A stretch of DNA of 64,000 nt from Neisseria meningitidis (GCF_900638555.1 NZ_LR134525.1:1364001-1428000); one strand, 5' to 3'. Shown: positions 1-7,618, counted from the first letter of the stretch. Notes: generated by a model from the letters alone, not told the origin. A program made the numbers and translations.

Positions 1-40
1 TGTCAAGGCTCTTATGGATAAGCAGGAGAAAACCGCATGA
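1..40 (+). CDS. 3' end of an upstream phage ORF (partial)
   Basis: One frame is open from the window edge to a TGA at 38-40 and reads VKALMDKQEKTA. The stop overlaps an ATG at 37 (ATGA), a normal junction in this compact prophage. Too little is present to name it; it could also be chance. Confidence 0.3.
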   Translation, partial: VKALMDKQEKTA

Positions 41-129
41 GAGCCGAAGACAGAGCAGAAACGGCGGGGGCGTGTGTGGGCGCGCCTTGCGCGCCGCAAA
101 CGGCCACGCCGTTGAATGCCCCCCCCTAG
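37..129 (+). CDS. Short ORF overlapping the rep start across a poly-C tract
   Basis: This 30-residue reading frame starts at an ATG preceded by a good ribosome binding site (AGGAG at 23-27) and ends at TAG 127-129, inside the first codons of the replication gene but in another frame. It reads through the C8 tract at 119-126. One extra C would fuse it in frame to the replication protein. It may therefore be the true, currently out-of-frame N-terminus of Rep rather than a separate gene. This is an inference from sequence only. Confidence 0.35.
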   Translation: MRAEDRAETAGACVGAPCAPQTATPLNAPP

Positions 130-1387
130 GCTAATAGGGGGGGAGCAAAAAAACCCTAATCTGCAGGGTGGGGAACAGCCCATAGAAATTCTTGAATCGC
201 ATCAAGTCGAATTTGAATATTTTTCTCAATACGTAACCGACGGTAAAGGCCGTCTGATAGAAATTCCGCTAAGACGCGGCAGGGAAGACGGTGCATTCAT
301 CGACCAGATCACATTTACGATACATGAGGAATCCATACCCAAAGTAACCCAAAAAGCCTATGTAACAGATGCCGAGTACCTCGCAAAGTACAGCGAATTG
401 CTGCAGGAAATTCTAGGTTTTGGCATCAGTGCCAAACTACCATACAAAGGCAAATTTTTCTATCAGTCCTGCTATCAGCTAGGCCCTACAAATGTCGAGT
501 ACGGCAAAGTCCACTACGGCGGCCAAAGAGAAACCATACTCGTAGAGCTGAACGGCACCGGCTGCACAGCAGCAAAACCCGGTTGGGAAAACAGGCTTTA
601 TGAATTTCTGCAAAAGTGTGTCCGGCCAAAAATAACAAGGGTTGACGTAGCACATGATTTTTTCAATGGAGAGTACACGCCCCAACACGCTTTAACCGAC
701 CACGATAACGGCTTTTTTGACTGCCATAACGTCCGCCCGAAAAGCGAATGCAAAGGAGTTGCTTGGAGACACGAAGACGGAAGCGGCAAAAGCTTCTATA
801 TCGGCAAACGCGGCAACGCCAAATACACCCGGATTTACGAAAAAGGCAAGCAGTTAGGCGATAAATCAAGCCCGTGGGTTCGATTTGAAACAGAGTTCAG
901 AAACGGAGATATAGAAGTCCCCATAGACATATTGATTCATGCCGGTTCGTATATTGGCGGAGCGTATCCCGTCTGTGAACAGATATTCAAATGCGAAGCC
1001 AAGCGCATGGATTCAACAGTTAAAGAGGTCAATCTCACGTTTGAACACAAACAATTCTACGCAAGGCAACAAGTCGGCAAATGGGTCAATTTTTTAAAAG
1101 ACATCGGTTGGACGGCCGAAGATATCGTCAAAGACCTAACCAAAGGCGTTGAAGGCTATCCCAAAGGTCTTCAGCCCGAAGAGTACGACAGTAGCAACGC
1201 CTGTGCTTTCTATATTCATGAAGAGCAAAAAGCCATAAACGCCCTGAATATCGAAGTCTTAGAGCTTGAATTAAATCAGGAAAAGCAATACGAGTATCCG
1301 CAAGATAGGCAGAAACAGCATGAGCGCGATTACGACAAAGAGCAGTATCAAATATCAGACCAGTTAGAAGACTGGAAATATCTATAA
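116..1387 (+). CDS. Phage replication initiation protein
   Basis: The 423-residue protein belongs to the phage/plasmid replication initiation factor family (Rep_trans-like) that nicks the double-stranded origin for rolling-circle replication of filamentous phage. The central part has the family's conserved aromatic and charged blocks, for example VDVAHDFFNGEY near residue 175 and FETEFRN near residue 258. The C-terminus is Glu/Gln-rich and probably flexible. The ATG at 116 has no visible ribosome binding site and lies at a CCCCCCCTA/TAGGGGGGG hairpin (120-143), so translation may instead begin at 37 in a length variant or depend on coupling. It is followed closely by the ssDNA-binding-like gene. 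Family assignment is firm; start choice is uncertain. Confidence 0.8.
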   Translation: MPPPRLIGGEQKNPNLQGGEQPIEILESHQVEFEYFSQYVTDGKGRLIEIPLRRGREDGAFIDQITFTIHEESIPKVTQKAYVTDAEYLAKYSELLQEILGFGISAKLPYKGKFFYQSCYQLGPTNVEYGKVHYGGQRETILVELNGTGCTAAKPGWENRLYEFLQKCVRPKITRVDVAHDFFNGEYTPQHALTDHDNGFFDCHNVRPKSECKGVAWRHEDGSGKSFYIGKRGNAKYTRIYEKGKQLGDKSSPWVRFETEFRNGDIEVPIDILIHAGSYIGGAYPVCEQIFKCEAKRMDSTVKEVNLTFEHKQFYARQQVGKWVNFLKDIGWTAEDIVKDLTKGVEGYPKGLQPEEYDSSNACAFYIHEEQKAINALNIEVLELELNQEKQYEYPQDRQKQHERDYDKEQYQISDQLEDWKYL

Positions 1388-1407
1388 ATCAAAGAAAGGA
1401 AATACCC

Positions 1408-1719
1408 ATGTTTGATCAATTACAAGTAACCACCTATCCCGCCACGCTCCTGGGCGCAAAACAGTTCAAAGGTGAGATTGACGGCAACAAAATCGATACC
1501 TGTACCGTACTGGTAGCCAGCCCCATGCCCGCCAACGGCAACAGCGTAGGTTTTACTGCTGCCAGCATGAAATTTGGAGAAAGCCACAATTTCGATCGGC
1601 TGAAAAACCTCAAATTCCCCTGCTCCGTAAATGTAACCGTCGCAATGGAATCTACCGGCAAAGGCTTAGTACCCAAGCTGCTTGATTTTGAAGTGAAAGG
1701 CGCGTCGACCAAAGCCTAA
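1408..1719 (+). CDS. Phage ssDNA-binding-like protein (gpV-like)
   Basis: The 103-residue protein follows the replication initiator by 20 bases and has a strong ribosome binding site (AAAGGA, 1395-1400). It has no membrane segment, a beta-rich profile and moderate basic content. In filamentous phage the gene after the initiator encodes the protein that coats ssDNA and switches replication to single strands, so that role is inferred from position and size. No catalytic motif is expected or seen. Confidence 0.6.
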   Translation: MFDQLQVTTYPATLLGAKQFKGEIDGNKIDTCTVLVASPMPANGNSVGFTAASMKFGESHNFDRLKNLKFPCSVNVTVAMESTGKGLVPKLLDFEVKGASTKA

Positions 1720-1736
1720 GGCAGAAAGTCCAGAAT

Positions 1737-1940
1737 ATGAGCAGGTATCAGCAAAAATTTATCGTTCAGGAACTGGAAAACTATGAATTCATCTTCCCCG
1801 ATCAGTTCGGCGATATTGGATTTACCCAAAATCTGAAAGAAGCCGGACAGTATGAAAATTATGAAGACGCATTCAATGCCGGATTAGAAGAGATTGGCGG
1901 ACATTTTCAGATTTTCAGCTTCTACATCAGAGAAGAATAA
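1737..1940 (+). CDS. Small acidic phage protein of unknown function
   Basis: The 67-residue protein begins 17 bases after the preceding stop. It is acidic, soluble, and rich in Glu, Phe and Tyr, with no signal peptide or membrane segment. It sits between the ssDNA-binding-like protein and the major coat protein. I do not recognise a family beyond its regular occurrence in this position of Neisseria filamentous prophages. Confidence 0.6.
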   Translation: MSRYQQKFIVQELENYEFIFPDQFGDIGFTQNLKEAGQYENYEDAFNAGLEEIGGHFQIFSFYIREE

Positions 1941-2022
1941 AAGTTAACAGGCTCGGCGGGCGGTCTGTAAAACCTTCACAAAGCCCGCGAAACCATTTTT
2001 TTAACCAACTAAGGAAAACATC

Positions 2023-2241
2023 ATGAAAATCATGAATAACCTGAAAAAATACGGCGCGAAAATCGCCGTTTTCGCAGCTGCTCCGTTAGCACTGGCAGCC
2101 AATACCTATGCAGCATTGCCCGAAACTGCAAAACAAGCATTAGAAGGCGCAAAAGCTGACGGTCTAGAAGCCGGTTGGATCGTTATCGGCGTATTCGCGG
2201 CACTGTTTGTGATCGCGATTGTGAAACGTGTAATGCGATAA
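2023..2241 (+). CDS. Major coat protein (pVIII-like)
   Basis: The 72-residue precursor has a basic start, a hydrophobic stretch and a signal peptidase site after residue 30 (TYA-ALPE). The mature product of about 42 residues has the classic pVIII layout: an amphipathic, partly acidic N-terminal half, a single membrane helix (WIVIGVFAALFVIAIV) and a basic C-terminus (KRVMR) that would contact packaged DNA. It has a good ribosome binding site (AAGGA, 2011-2015). It would sit in the inner membrane before extrusion and form the virion tube. Confidence 0.8.
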   Translation: MKIMNNLKKYGAKIAVFAAAPLALAANTYAALPETAKQALEGAKADGLEAGWIVIGVFAALFVIAIVKRVMR

Positions 2242-2251
2242 GGTCGGCAAA

Positions 2252-2527
2252 ATGTACTACCAAGTTGGAAATCAGTGTTTAGAGCAGAATCAGGCCGAAA
2301 ACGTCTATTTCAGCTTGGTAGTACCTAAAATAACTGAAGACGGGAAAATCATAAAACCCGAATACAACGGCAAAGATTGGAAAATAGACGGCCAAATCAT
2401 CAAGGCCGATTTACCTAAATGCGACCCGTCCGAAAACCTGAAAGACGGCATGTATATAGGCTGGCTGATTTTCGGAATCGTGGCGTCCGTCTATTTCGTA
2501 ACCGTGATTAAAAGGCTCTTGAGATGA
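2252..2527 (+). CDS. Phage small membrane protein
   Basis: This 91-residue protein has a soluble N-terminal part of about 65 residues with two Cys, and one C-terminal membrane helix (MYIGWLIFGIVASVYFVTVI) followed by a basic KRLLR tail very like that of the major coat protein. It has no N-terminal signal peptide. Its stop overlaps the start of the next tiny ORF. A structural or assembly role is inferred from position and from the coat-like tail. Confidence 0.6.
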   Translation: MYYQVGNQCLEQNQAENVYFSLVVPKITEDGKIIKPEYNGKDWKIDGQIIKADLPKCDPSENLKDGMYIGWLIFGIVASVYFVTVIKRLLR

Positions 2528-2595
2528 TGGATTTCTATTTCTATGTCGGTCTTTCCGTTCCGATCATCATTGCCGCCATCCTGTTCAAGGATTGA
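2524..2595 (+). CDS. Tiny pVII/pIX-like minor coat protein candidate
   Basis: A 23-residue frame starts at an ATG overlapping the stop of the preceding gene (ATGA, 2524-2527) and ends at TGA 2593-2595. It reads MMDFYFYVGLSVPIIIAAIL and then FKD. It is almost all membrane helix, the size and character of the pVII/pIX tip proteins of Ff phage, and lies where such genes occur. Function is inferred from size, topology and position; it is short enough to be missed by gene callers. Confidence 0.5.
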   Translation: MMDFYFYVGLSVPIIIAAILFKD

Positions 2596-2655
2596 TATTC
2601 AAAACGGTTAGGCAGATAATCCGACTTCCGAACAACAAAAAAGGAAGTTGGAATC

Positions 2656-2961
2656 ATGTTTATCACTGAAGCCCAGTTGGCACTTTATAAATACCAGCCG
2701 TCCAGCAAGTATTTTGGCAAAACAATGTCATCTACTTTCGCTAGTGAGCTTTTAGAATATTCAAAAGTAAATAAATTTATAATTCATGAAGCAATCCAAT
2801 GGTTTTTAAATATAAGGATTTCTAATAATATTTGGAAAATTTATTTTTCTGATGAGTCTGTTGCGTATATAAAAATTTTAGAATTACAGGATGATTCTAG
2901 TCGTGGAATTGAAATTAAAACGTTTGATTTTAATATTAATGCTGGGGATGTTTTCGGTTAA
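2656..2961 (+). CDS. AT-rich hypothetical protein overlapping tspB
   Basis: The 101-residue protein has a clear ribosome binding site (AAGGAAG, 2641-2647). It has no signal peptide or membrane segment and matches no family I know. Its base composition is much richer in A and T than the flanking phage genes. The last 71 bases overlap the start of tspB in another frame, which suggests translational coupling. It could be a recent acquisition by the phage, such as an immunity or host-takeover gene, but nothing in the sequence proves this. Confidence 0.5.
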   Translation: MFITEAQLALYKYQPSSKYFGKTMSSTFASELLEYSKVNKFIIHEAIQWFLNIRISNNIWKIYFSDESVAYIKILELQDDSSRGIEIKTFDFNINAGDVFG

Positions 2962-4417
2962 TTCTTATGCCGAACGTTTTAAATATCCCATTGGAAATTC
3001 AGATGTTAGATTGGATATTGATCATACAAAATCTGTAGTAACAGATTTTCGTGTTGATGGTCAGCGTTTTTCAGGTCGAATTATCGAACCTTCAATAATA
3101 GAACACGTGCCAACAGGTGCACGCTCTCTTGAAAAAATTCCTGTCAAAGTAACTGCATCAGTATCCCGCGCCGGAGTCTTGGCAGGCGTTGGCGCATTAG
3201 TCCGTCAAGGCGCAAAACTGGGTAAAAGGGCGGTTCCATATGTCGGAACCGCGCTCTTGGCCTATGACATCTACGAAACATTTAAAGACGAAATTAAAGA
3301 ACAAGGCTATCAATACGATCCCGAAACCGATAAATTTGTAAAAGGCTACGAATACAGTAATTGCATTTGGGAACACGCCGAAAACGGTATTAAAACCTAT
3401 GGCTGTTACGGCGTTGATAGTTCAATTATGCGTCTTATGTCAGATTACAGCAGATTTCCGGAAGTAAAAGAACTGATGGAGCATCAAATGGAAATTGTCG
3501 GGCGCAATTATTGGGAAATGGTACGCAAGAATAGGAATGATTCTTTTAGGAACTACAATTTTAGTCGTTGTTATTTCAACTGGAACGGCGGTAATTGCAA
3601 TATCGGTGAAGATATAAATGACGCAAGATCTTTCATCAATTTTTCCCTTATACGCAATCCGAAATACAAAGAAGAAATGGATGCCAAAAAGCTGGAAGAG
3701 ATTTTAGCCTTAAAAGTCGATGCCAATCCCGACAAATACATACAGGCAACCGGTTATCCCGGTTATTCCGAAAAAGTAGAAGTCGCACCCGGAACAAAAG
3801 TGAATATGGGGCCCGTCACGGACAGGAACGGGAATCCCGTTCAGGTTGTCGCAACATTCGGCAGGGATTCGCAAGGCAACACCACAGTGGATGTTCAAGT
3901 AATCCCGCGTCCCGACCTCACACCCGGAAGCGCAGAAGCACCTGAAACCAAGCCAAAGCCAGCGCCTACGCCCGAAACCAATCCAAAGGAAAAAGAAAAC
4001 CCGCGCGAAGAAGATCAAGACAATCCCAAACCCACGCCCACACCGGGCGAAACACCAAGCCCGAACGAAAGCCCAAAAGATCGGCGAGAAGAAAAGAAAC
4101 CAGACGGAAACGGCGGATTGCTCTGTGATCTCTTTCCTAAAATCCTAGCCTGTGCCGAAATGGGCGAACCTTCAGAAAACGATTTTGAAGGCATAGCCAT
4201 ACCCAAAGCCGTAAATGAAGAAACGTGGTCGCCCGATAACATGTTTCCGTCAAGCGGAGTTTGTCCGAAAGACAAAACATTCCACGTTTTCGGAAAAGCA
4301 TTTAGCGTAAGTTATCAGCCATTATGCACATTAATGGAAAACGTAAGATTCGCCGTAATTATCGGCTTTATCATCATGTCCGCATTTATCACATTCGGAT
4401 CATTGAGAAAGGAATAA
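2891..4417 (+). CDS. tspB: TspB, phage pIII-like surface/Ig-binding protein
   Basis: The 508-residue protein has an N-terminal signal peptide (cleavage after SYA at about residue 27), a Cys-containing middle domain, a long Pro/Lys/Glu-rich linker (about residues 345-400, PKPTPTPGETP-type), a second Cys-rich domain, and one C-terminal membrane helix (VRFAVIIGFIIMSAFI) ending FGSLRKE. This is the layout of a filamentous phage adsorption protein. The family is TspB, first described as a T-cell-stimulating protein and later reported to bind human IgG. The ATG at 2891 was chosen because it gives a proper signal peptide and has CAGG just upstream. The gene ends two bases before the pVI-like gene. 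Confidence 0.85.
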   Translation: MILVVELKLKRLILILMLGMFSVNSYAERFKYPIGNSDVRLDIDHTKSVVTDFRVDGQRFSGRIIEPSIIEHVPTGARSLEKIPVKVTASVSRAGVLAGVGALVRQGAKLGKRAVPYVGTALLAYDIYETFKDEIKEQGYQYDPETDKFVKGYEYSNCIWEHAENGIKTYGCYGVDSSIMRLMSDYSRFPEVKELMEHQMEIVGRNYWEMVRKNRNDSFRNYNFSRCYFNWNGGNCNIGEDINDARSFINFSLIRNPKYKEEMDAKKLEEILALKVDANPDKYIQATGYPGYSEKVEVAPGTKVNMGPVTDRNGNPVQVVATFGRDSQGNTTVDVQVIPRPDLTPGSAEAPETKPKPAPTPETNPKEKENPREEDQDNPKPTPTPGETPSPNESPKDRREEKKPDGNGGLLCDLFPKILACAEMGEPSENDFEGIAIPKAVNEETWSPDNMFPSSGVCPKDKTFHVFGKAFSVSYQPLCTLMENVRFAVIIGFIIMSAFITFGSLRKE

Positions 4418-4418
4418 A

Positions 4419-4706
4419 ATGCCGGCTGCTCTAATTCCATTAATTGCATTTCTGCTAAGAATGCTGATCGTTCGGATCATTATTGCAACAGGTCTGACAT
4501 TTGTATCGTTTGCGGGGTATTTGGTTGCGTTAAATAAATTCAAAGAATACTTTTTAAATGCGGCAAACTCCATGCCTGGAGACATTTATAACCTTCTACT
4601 GATAGGCGGATTCGGAACAGGTTTTAACTATCTTTTCGGCGCGTTCTCTTTTTGGGTAAGCATGAAAGCATTGAACAAACTGACAACGGTATTACCGAGG
4701 GGATAA
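4419..4706 (+). CDS. pVI-like minor coat protein (DUF2523)
   Basis: The 95-residue, very hydrophobic protein has about three membrane segments and few charges. It belongs to the DUF2523 family found between the adsorption protein and Zot in inoviruses, the position of Ff gene VI, whose product anchors pIII at the phage tip. It starts one base after the tspB stop and ends two bases before zot, so the three are probably translated as a unit. Confidence 0.75.
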   Translation: MPAALIPLIAFLLRMLIVRIIIATGLTFVSFAGYLVALNKFKEYFLNAANSMPGDIYNLLLIGGFGTGFNYLFGAFSFWVSMKALNKLTTVLPRG

Positions 4707-4708
4707 AA

Positions 4709-5767
4709 ATGATTTATCTGATTACCGGCAACATGGGAACCGGAAAAACATCAAAAGCAGTTTCAATGATTTTAAACAACGAAGACGGATTGTTTAAAAT
4801 GCAACTCGAAGACGGAACAGAAGTAGATCGGCCCTTATATTTTTGCCATATCGACGGACTAGACGCAAAAAAGTTCAACGCACACGAACTAACGGAAGAA
4901 CAAATCATGTCCGCGCCGCTAAGAGACATCATCCCTGATGGCGCGGTTCTGATAGTAGACGAAGCACACTATACCTATCCGGTAAGATCATCAGGCCGAG
5001 CCGTACCACCTTATATTCAAGAATTAACAGAATTAAGACATCACGGCCATACGGTTATAATGATGACACAACACCCGCAGCAGCTTGATATCTTCGTTAG
5101 AAACCTGATATCCAAGCACATCCATTTAGAAAGAAAAGCATTAGGAACAAAACAATATTCGTGGTACAAATGCGTAACCAGCTTAGAAAATCCCGCAGCC
5201 GTTTCAAATACAGAATCGAAGAACTTCACACCGCCCAAAGAAGCATTTAAATACTACAAATCATCAAGCCAGCACATCAAATTTAAGAAAAAAGTACCGT
5301 TGGCCGTTTGGGCTTTAATTCTGATAATCGGATTTATCGGCTGGAAAATCTATACAGTTTATGGAATATCACAAAAAGCCATAAATCCAGAACAGTTTGA
5401 AACAACATCACAAGTTTCAGCAGCATCAGAGACGATAAATCAAGAAGCAGATTTAAATACAGCAGCACAATCACAAAAAATCAATCAGGATTTGAAAGCA
5501 GACGATTTTATCCCGACGTTGGCCGAAAAACCCGAATCCAAACCGATTTACAACAACGTCCGCCAAGTCAAAACCTTTGAGCGCATAGCGGCCTGTATCG
5601 AAGGCGGAAAAACCGGCTGCACCTGCTACAGCGATCAAGCCACACCGCTGGAAGAAGTAACAAAAGAAATGTGCAAACAGTACGCAAGAAACGGCCTACC
5701 CTTTAATCCATACAAAGAACAGGACAACAGCGCAAACAACGCGCAAAAAGCCCCTACAACGTCCTAA
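4709..5767 (+). CDS. zot: Zot-family phage assembly ATPase (pI)
   Basis: The 352-residue protein has a Walker A loop at its N-terminus (GNMGTGKT, residues 6-13), a Walker B-like strand ending in Asp-Glu (VLIVDEAH, near residue 84), and a single membrane helix near residues 197-213 (LAVWALILIIGFIGWKI). This is the pI/Zot inner-membrane ATPase that drives phage extrusion. The ATG at 4709 is preferred over an upstream in-frame start at 4652 because it places the Walker A at the usual distance and follows a ribosome binding site (GAGGGG). The C-terminal periplasmic part holds a Cys cluster (CIEGGKTGCTC). The Zot name does not by itself mean a toxin. Confidence 0.88.
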   Translation: MIYLITGNMGTGKTSKAVSMILNNEDGLFKMQLEDGTEVDRPLYFCHIDGLDAKKFNAHELTEEQIMSAPLRDIIPDGAVLIVDEAHYTYPVRSSGRAVPPYIQELTELRHHGHTVIMMTQHPQQLDIFVRNLISKHIHLERKALGTKQYSWYKCVTSLENPAAVSNTESKNFTPPKEAFKYYKSSSQHIKFKKKVPLAVWALILIIGFIGWKIYTVYGISQKAINPEQFETTSQVSAASETINQEADLNTAAQSQKINQDLKADDFIPTLAEKPESKPIYNNVRQVKTFERIAACIEGGKTGCTCYSDQATPLEEVTKEMCKQYARNGLPFNPYKEQDNSANNAQKAPTTS

Positions 5768-5823
5768 GCGGGCGCGAAGTTCGAGCCGCAAAGCGGCGCG
5801 GTTGTCGGCGCAGCGAATTAAGA

Positions 5824-5845
5824 AAGGCCGCTGCATGGCGGCCTT
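5824..5845 (+). terminator. Hairpin after zot
   Basis: AAGGCCGC (5824-5831), loop TGCATG, GCGGCCTT (5838-5845), followed by CTAAT. A strong stem with a weak T tract; probably ends the phage structural operon. Confidence 0.55.
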
Positions 5846-5990
5846 CTAATCGTGGGTTATTGACTAAACAGCATGAACACGGCTAGAATAAACCGCGTAT
5901 CTACCGATACAGTCAAATGCAGTTTTCCGAGGCTAACGGTAATTCGCATTTTAAAATTTCCTGTAAAGTTTAAAACTTGGCAGGAATGCA

Positions 5991-6020
5991 AAAATCCCCT
6001 AGTTCGCGCTCGGGGATTTT
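5991..6020. terminator. Terminator-like hairpin AAAATCCCC/GGGGATTTT
   Basis: AAAATCCCC (5991-5999), a 12-base loop, GGGGATTTT (6012-6020). A- and T-runs at both ends of the stem would let it act in either direction. Confidence 0.5.
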
Positions 6021-6174
6021 GCTTATCCCCACCGCTCTACAAATTGTCATATCATCAAATCTAAGTCATATCAATCTACCTTTCCGCGCTTGCCGCGCCT
6101 GTTTGAGTTTCAGAAACCTTTCCCAGCCCTTCAGGACGGAGGAGCTAGGGCGGGGGAAAATATCTAGCGGAATT

Positions 6175-6393
6175 GTTTTTTTTTACTGCTTTCAGTCCGG
6201 TTTTCGCTGAGGTATGGGGGTGCGTTTGACAGAGAACGGCCGATAAAAAGGTGCAAGGGGGAAGTTTTGTAAAGATTTGGAGTGTTTTTTTCCAAATCTT
6301 TATGAATACCCCCTTGCACCTTTTTATCGGTTGTTCTCCAATCGCACACAAACCCCATACCGGCGAAAACCGGACTGAAAGCAGTAAAAAAAC
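6175..6393. repeat. About 219-bp imperfect palindrome in the phage non-coding region
   Basis: The outer arms are a T-run followed by ACTGCTTTCAGTCCGGTTTT (6185-6204) and its inverse ending in an A-run near 6393. The middle arms contain GATAAAAAGGTGCAAGGGGG (6242-6261) and its near-inverse CCCCCTTGCACCTTTTTATC (6309-6328). The innermost stem is AAAGATTTGG (6271-6280) with CCAAATCTTT (6292-6301). Nothing here codes convincingly. In filamentous phage a long non-coding hairpin is usually the replication origin or packaging signal, which is the likeliest role. Confidence 0.75.
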
Positions 6394-6450
6394 ACAATGC
6401 AGCGGGTCGCAACAGAAATTTTTAAATAAACCAGCAAATACAAAAAATTA

Positions 6451-6627
6451 ATTCATACGATTCTGATATACTTCAAACGTCTCGGAATAGCTAACCGACG
6501 ACAAAGCCGCCGAACCTGATTACTTCCTAATCGCAAGATTGAAAGAAAGATAAGGACGGCGGTTTTCTTATGTTTGAAATTGAGAAACATCAAAGGCATT
6601 AAAGCCTGAATCGTAAGGAAAATTAAC
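6451..6627 (+). ncRNA. Structured non-coding segment before PivNM; possible bridge-RNA-like RNA
   Basis: The 177 bases before the recombinase start have nested complementarity: outer ACGATTC (6457-6463) with GAATCGT (6608-6614), inner AAAGCCGCCG (6503-6512) with CGGCGGTTTT (6557-6566, one G-U pair), and a small hairpin AGGC-ATTAAA-GCCT (6594-6607). No convincing ORF is present. IS110-family elements are known to encode a guide (bridge) RNA in the non-coding end next to the recombinase, so that role is proposed here by analogy. It could instead be a leader or replication structure. Confidence 0.35.
6488..6498 (+). repeat. 11-bp direct repeat TAGCTAACCGA, copy 1
   Basis: An identical copy lies at 7591-7601, just after the pivNM stop, so the pair brackets the recombinase gene and the structured part of its leader. 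Confidence 0.5.
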
Positions 6628-7593
6628 ATGAGAAACGCAGTAGGATTAGACATATCCGCAAAAACATTTGATGTCGTTACCATAATCAACGGCGAAACCG
6701 ATTACAGAAAATTCAGCAACGATGAACAAGGCTGCAAAAACCTGAAAGAATGGATATCGGCAAAAAGAGAAAAAGACATATACGTATGCATGGAAGCAAC
6801 AGGAAACTACTACGAACAGGCCGCAGACTGCTTGGCCGAAGAATACCACGTATCAGTAATAAACCCGCTAAAAATCAAAGCCTATGCACAAAAGCGATTC
6901 AGCAGAGTCAAAAACGACAAACAAGACGCAAAATTAATCGCAGAGTTTTGCCAAACAGCATTAATAGAAGAGCTGCCAAAGAGAGAAAAACCGACTGAAC
7001 AGCAATACAGCTTGAAAAGACTGCTATCACTTCAAAGCCAACTTTTAGAACAACAGACATCGCAAAAAAATAGAATCAAAGCAGCAAAAGATTCATTTGT
7101 ACAGAAAATACATGAAAAACAGCTAAAAGAACTTGAAAACCATCTAAATGCAGTAAAAAAGAAAATCGACCAAACAATCAAATCAGACAAAAAAATGAAA
7201 GAGCTGACAAAACGGTTAGAGACAATACCGTCAGTAGGCAAAACAACAGCCATATCGCTAATGAGCTACCTTATTAACAGCACATTCGAAAACGCAAAGC
7301 AGTTTACAGCCTATGCCGGATTAAATCCGCATCAAAACATATCAGGGACAAGCGTCAACAAAAAAAGCAAAATGACCAAATACGGAAACCGAAGAATACG
7401 CGGATCCCTGTTCATGGCCGCATTAGTCGCATTCAAAAACAACTACTTTCCAGCATTCACAAACAGGCTGAAAAAAGCCAAAAAGCCCAAAATGCTGATC
7501 ATCGGCGCATTGATGAGAAAAATTTTAGTCGTTGCATTTAATCTTTATAAAACAGAAACCGACTTCGATAAAACACGTTATCAGACGGCTTAG
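6628..7593 (+). CDS. PivNM, IS110-family DEDD recombinase (phage)
   Basis: The 321-residue protein has the RuvC-like DEDD set of the Piv/IS110 family: Asp in GLDISAKTFDV (residue 8), Glu in CMEATGNYYE (about residue 55), and the Asp pair in NDKQDAKLI (about residues 95-98). The C-terminal transposase_20 domain includes IPSVGKTTA and YAGLNPHQNISGTSVNKKSK with the conserved Ser. Homologues travel with MDA/Nf prophages and are thought to insert them at dRS3 repeats. The start follows AAGGA at a good distance. The frame is intact, so the enzyme is probably active. The upstream structured segment and the flanking 11-bp repeats may belong to the same unit. Confidence 0.88.
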   Translation: MRNAVGLDISAKTFDVVTIINGETDYRKFSNDEQGCKNLKEWISAKREKDIYVCMEATGNYYEQAADCLAEEYHVSVINPLKIKAYAQKRFSRVKNDKQDAKLIAEFCQTALIEELPKREKPTEQQYSLKRLLSLQSQLLEQQTSQKNRIKAAKDSFVQKIHEKQLKELENHLNAVKKKIDQTIKSDKKMKELTKRLETIPSVGKTTAISLMSYLINSTFENAKQFTAYAGLNPHQNISGTSVNKKSKMTKYGNRRIRGSLFMAALVAFKNNYFPAFTNRLKKAKKPKMLIIGALMRKILVVAFNLYKTETDFDKTRYQTA

Positions 7594-7601
7594 CTAACCG
7601 A
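7591..7601 (+). repeat. 11-bp direct repeat TAGCTAACCGA, copy 2
   Basis: Identical to 6488-6498. It starts in the last codons of pivNM (TAG is the stop) and may be a recombinase binding or end sequence. Confidence 0.5.
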
Positions 7602-7618
7602 ACTGATAAAAATAGCAA

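Noticed and set aside
4709..5767. Zot as a secreted toxin
   Set aside because: The context is phage assembly; the Walker motifs and membrane helix support a pI role, and no toxin function can be shown from sequence.
5873..6451. Small ORFs in the phage non-coding region
   Set aside because: They overlap hairpins and the palindrome, occur on both strands, and lack ribosome binding sites.
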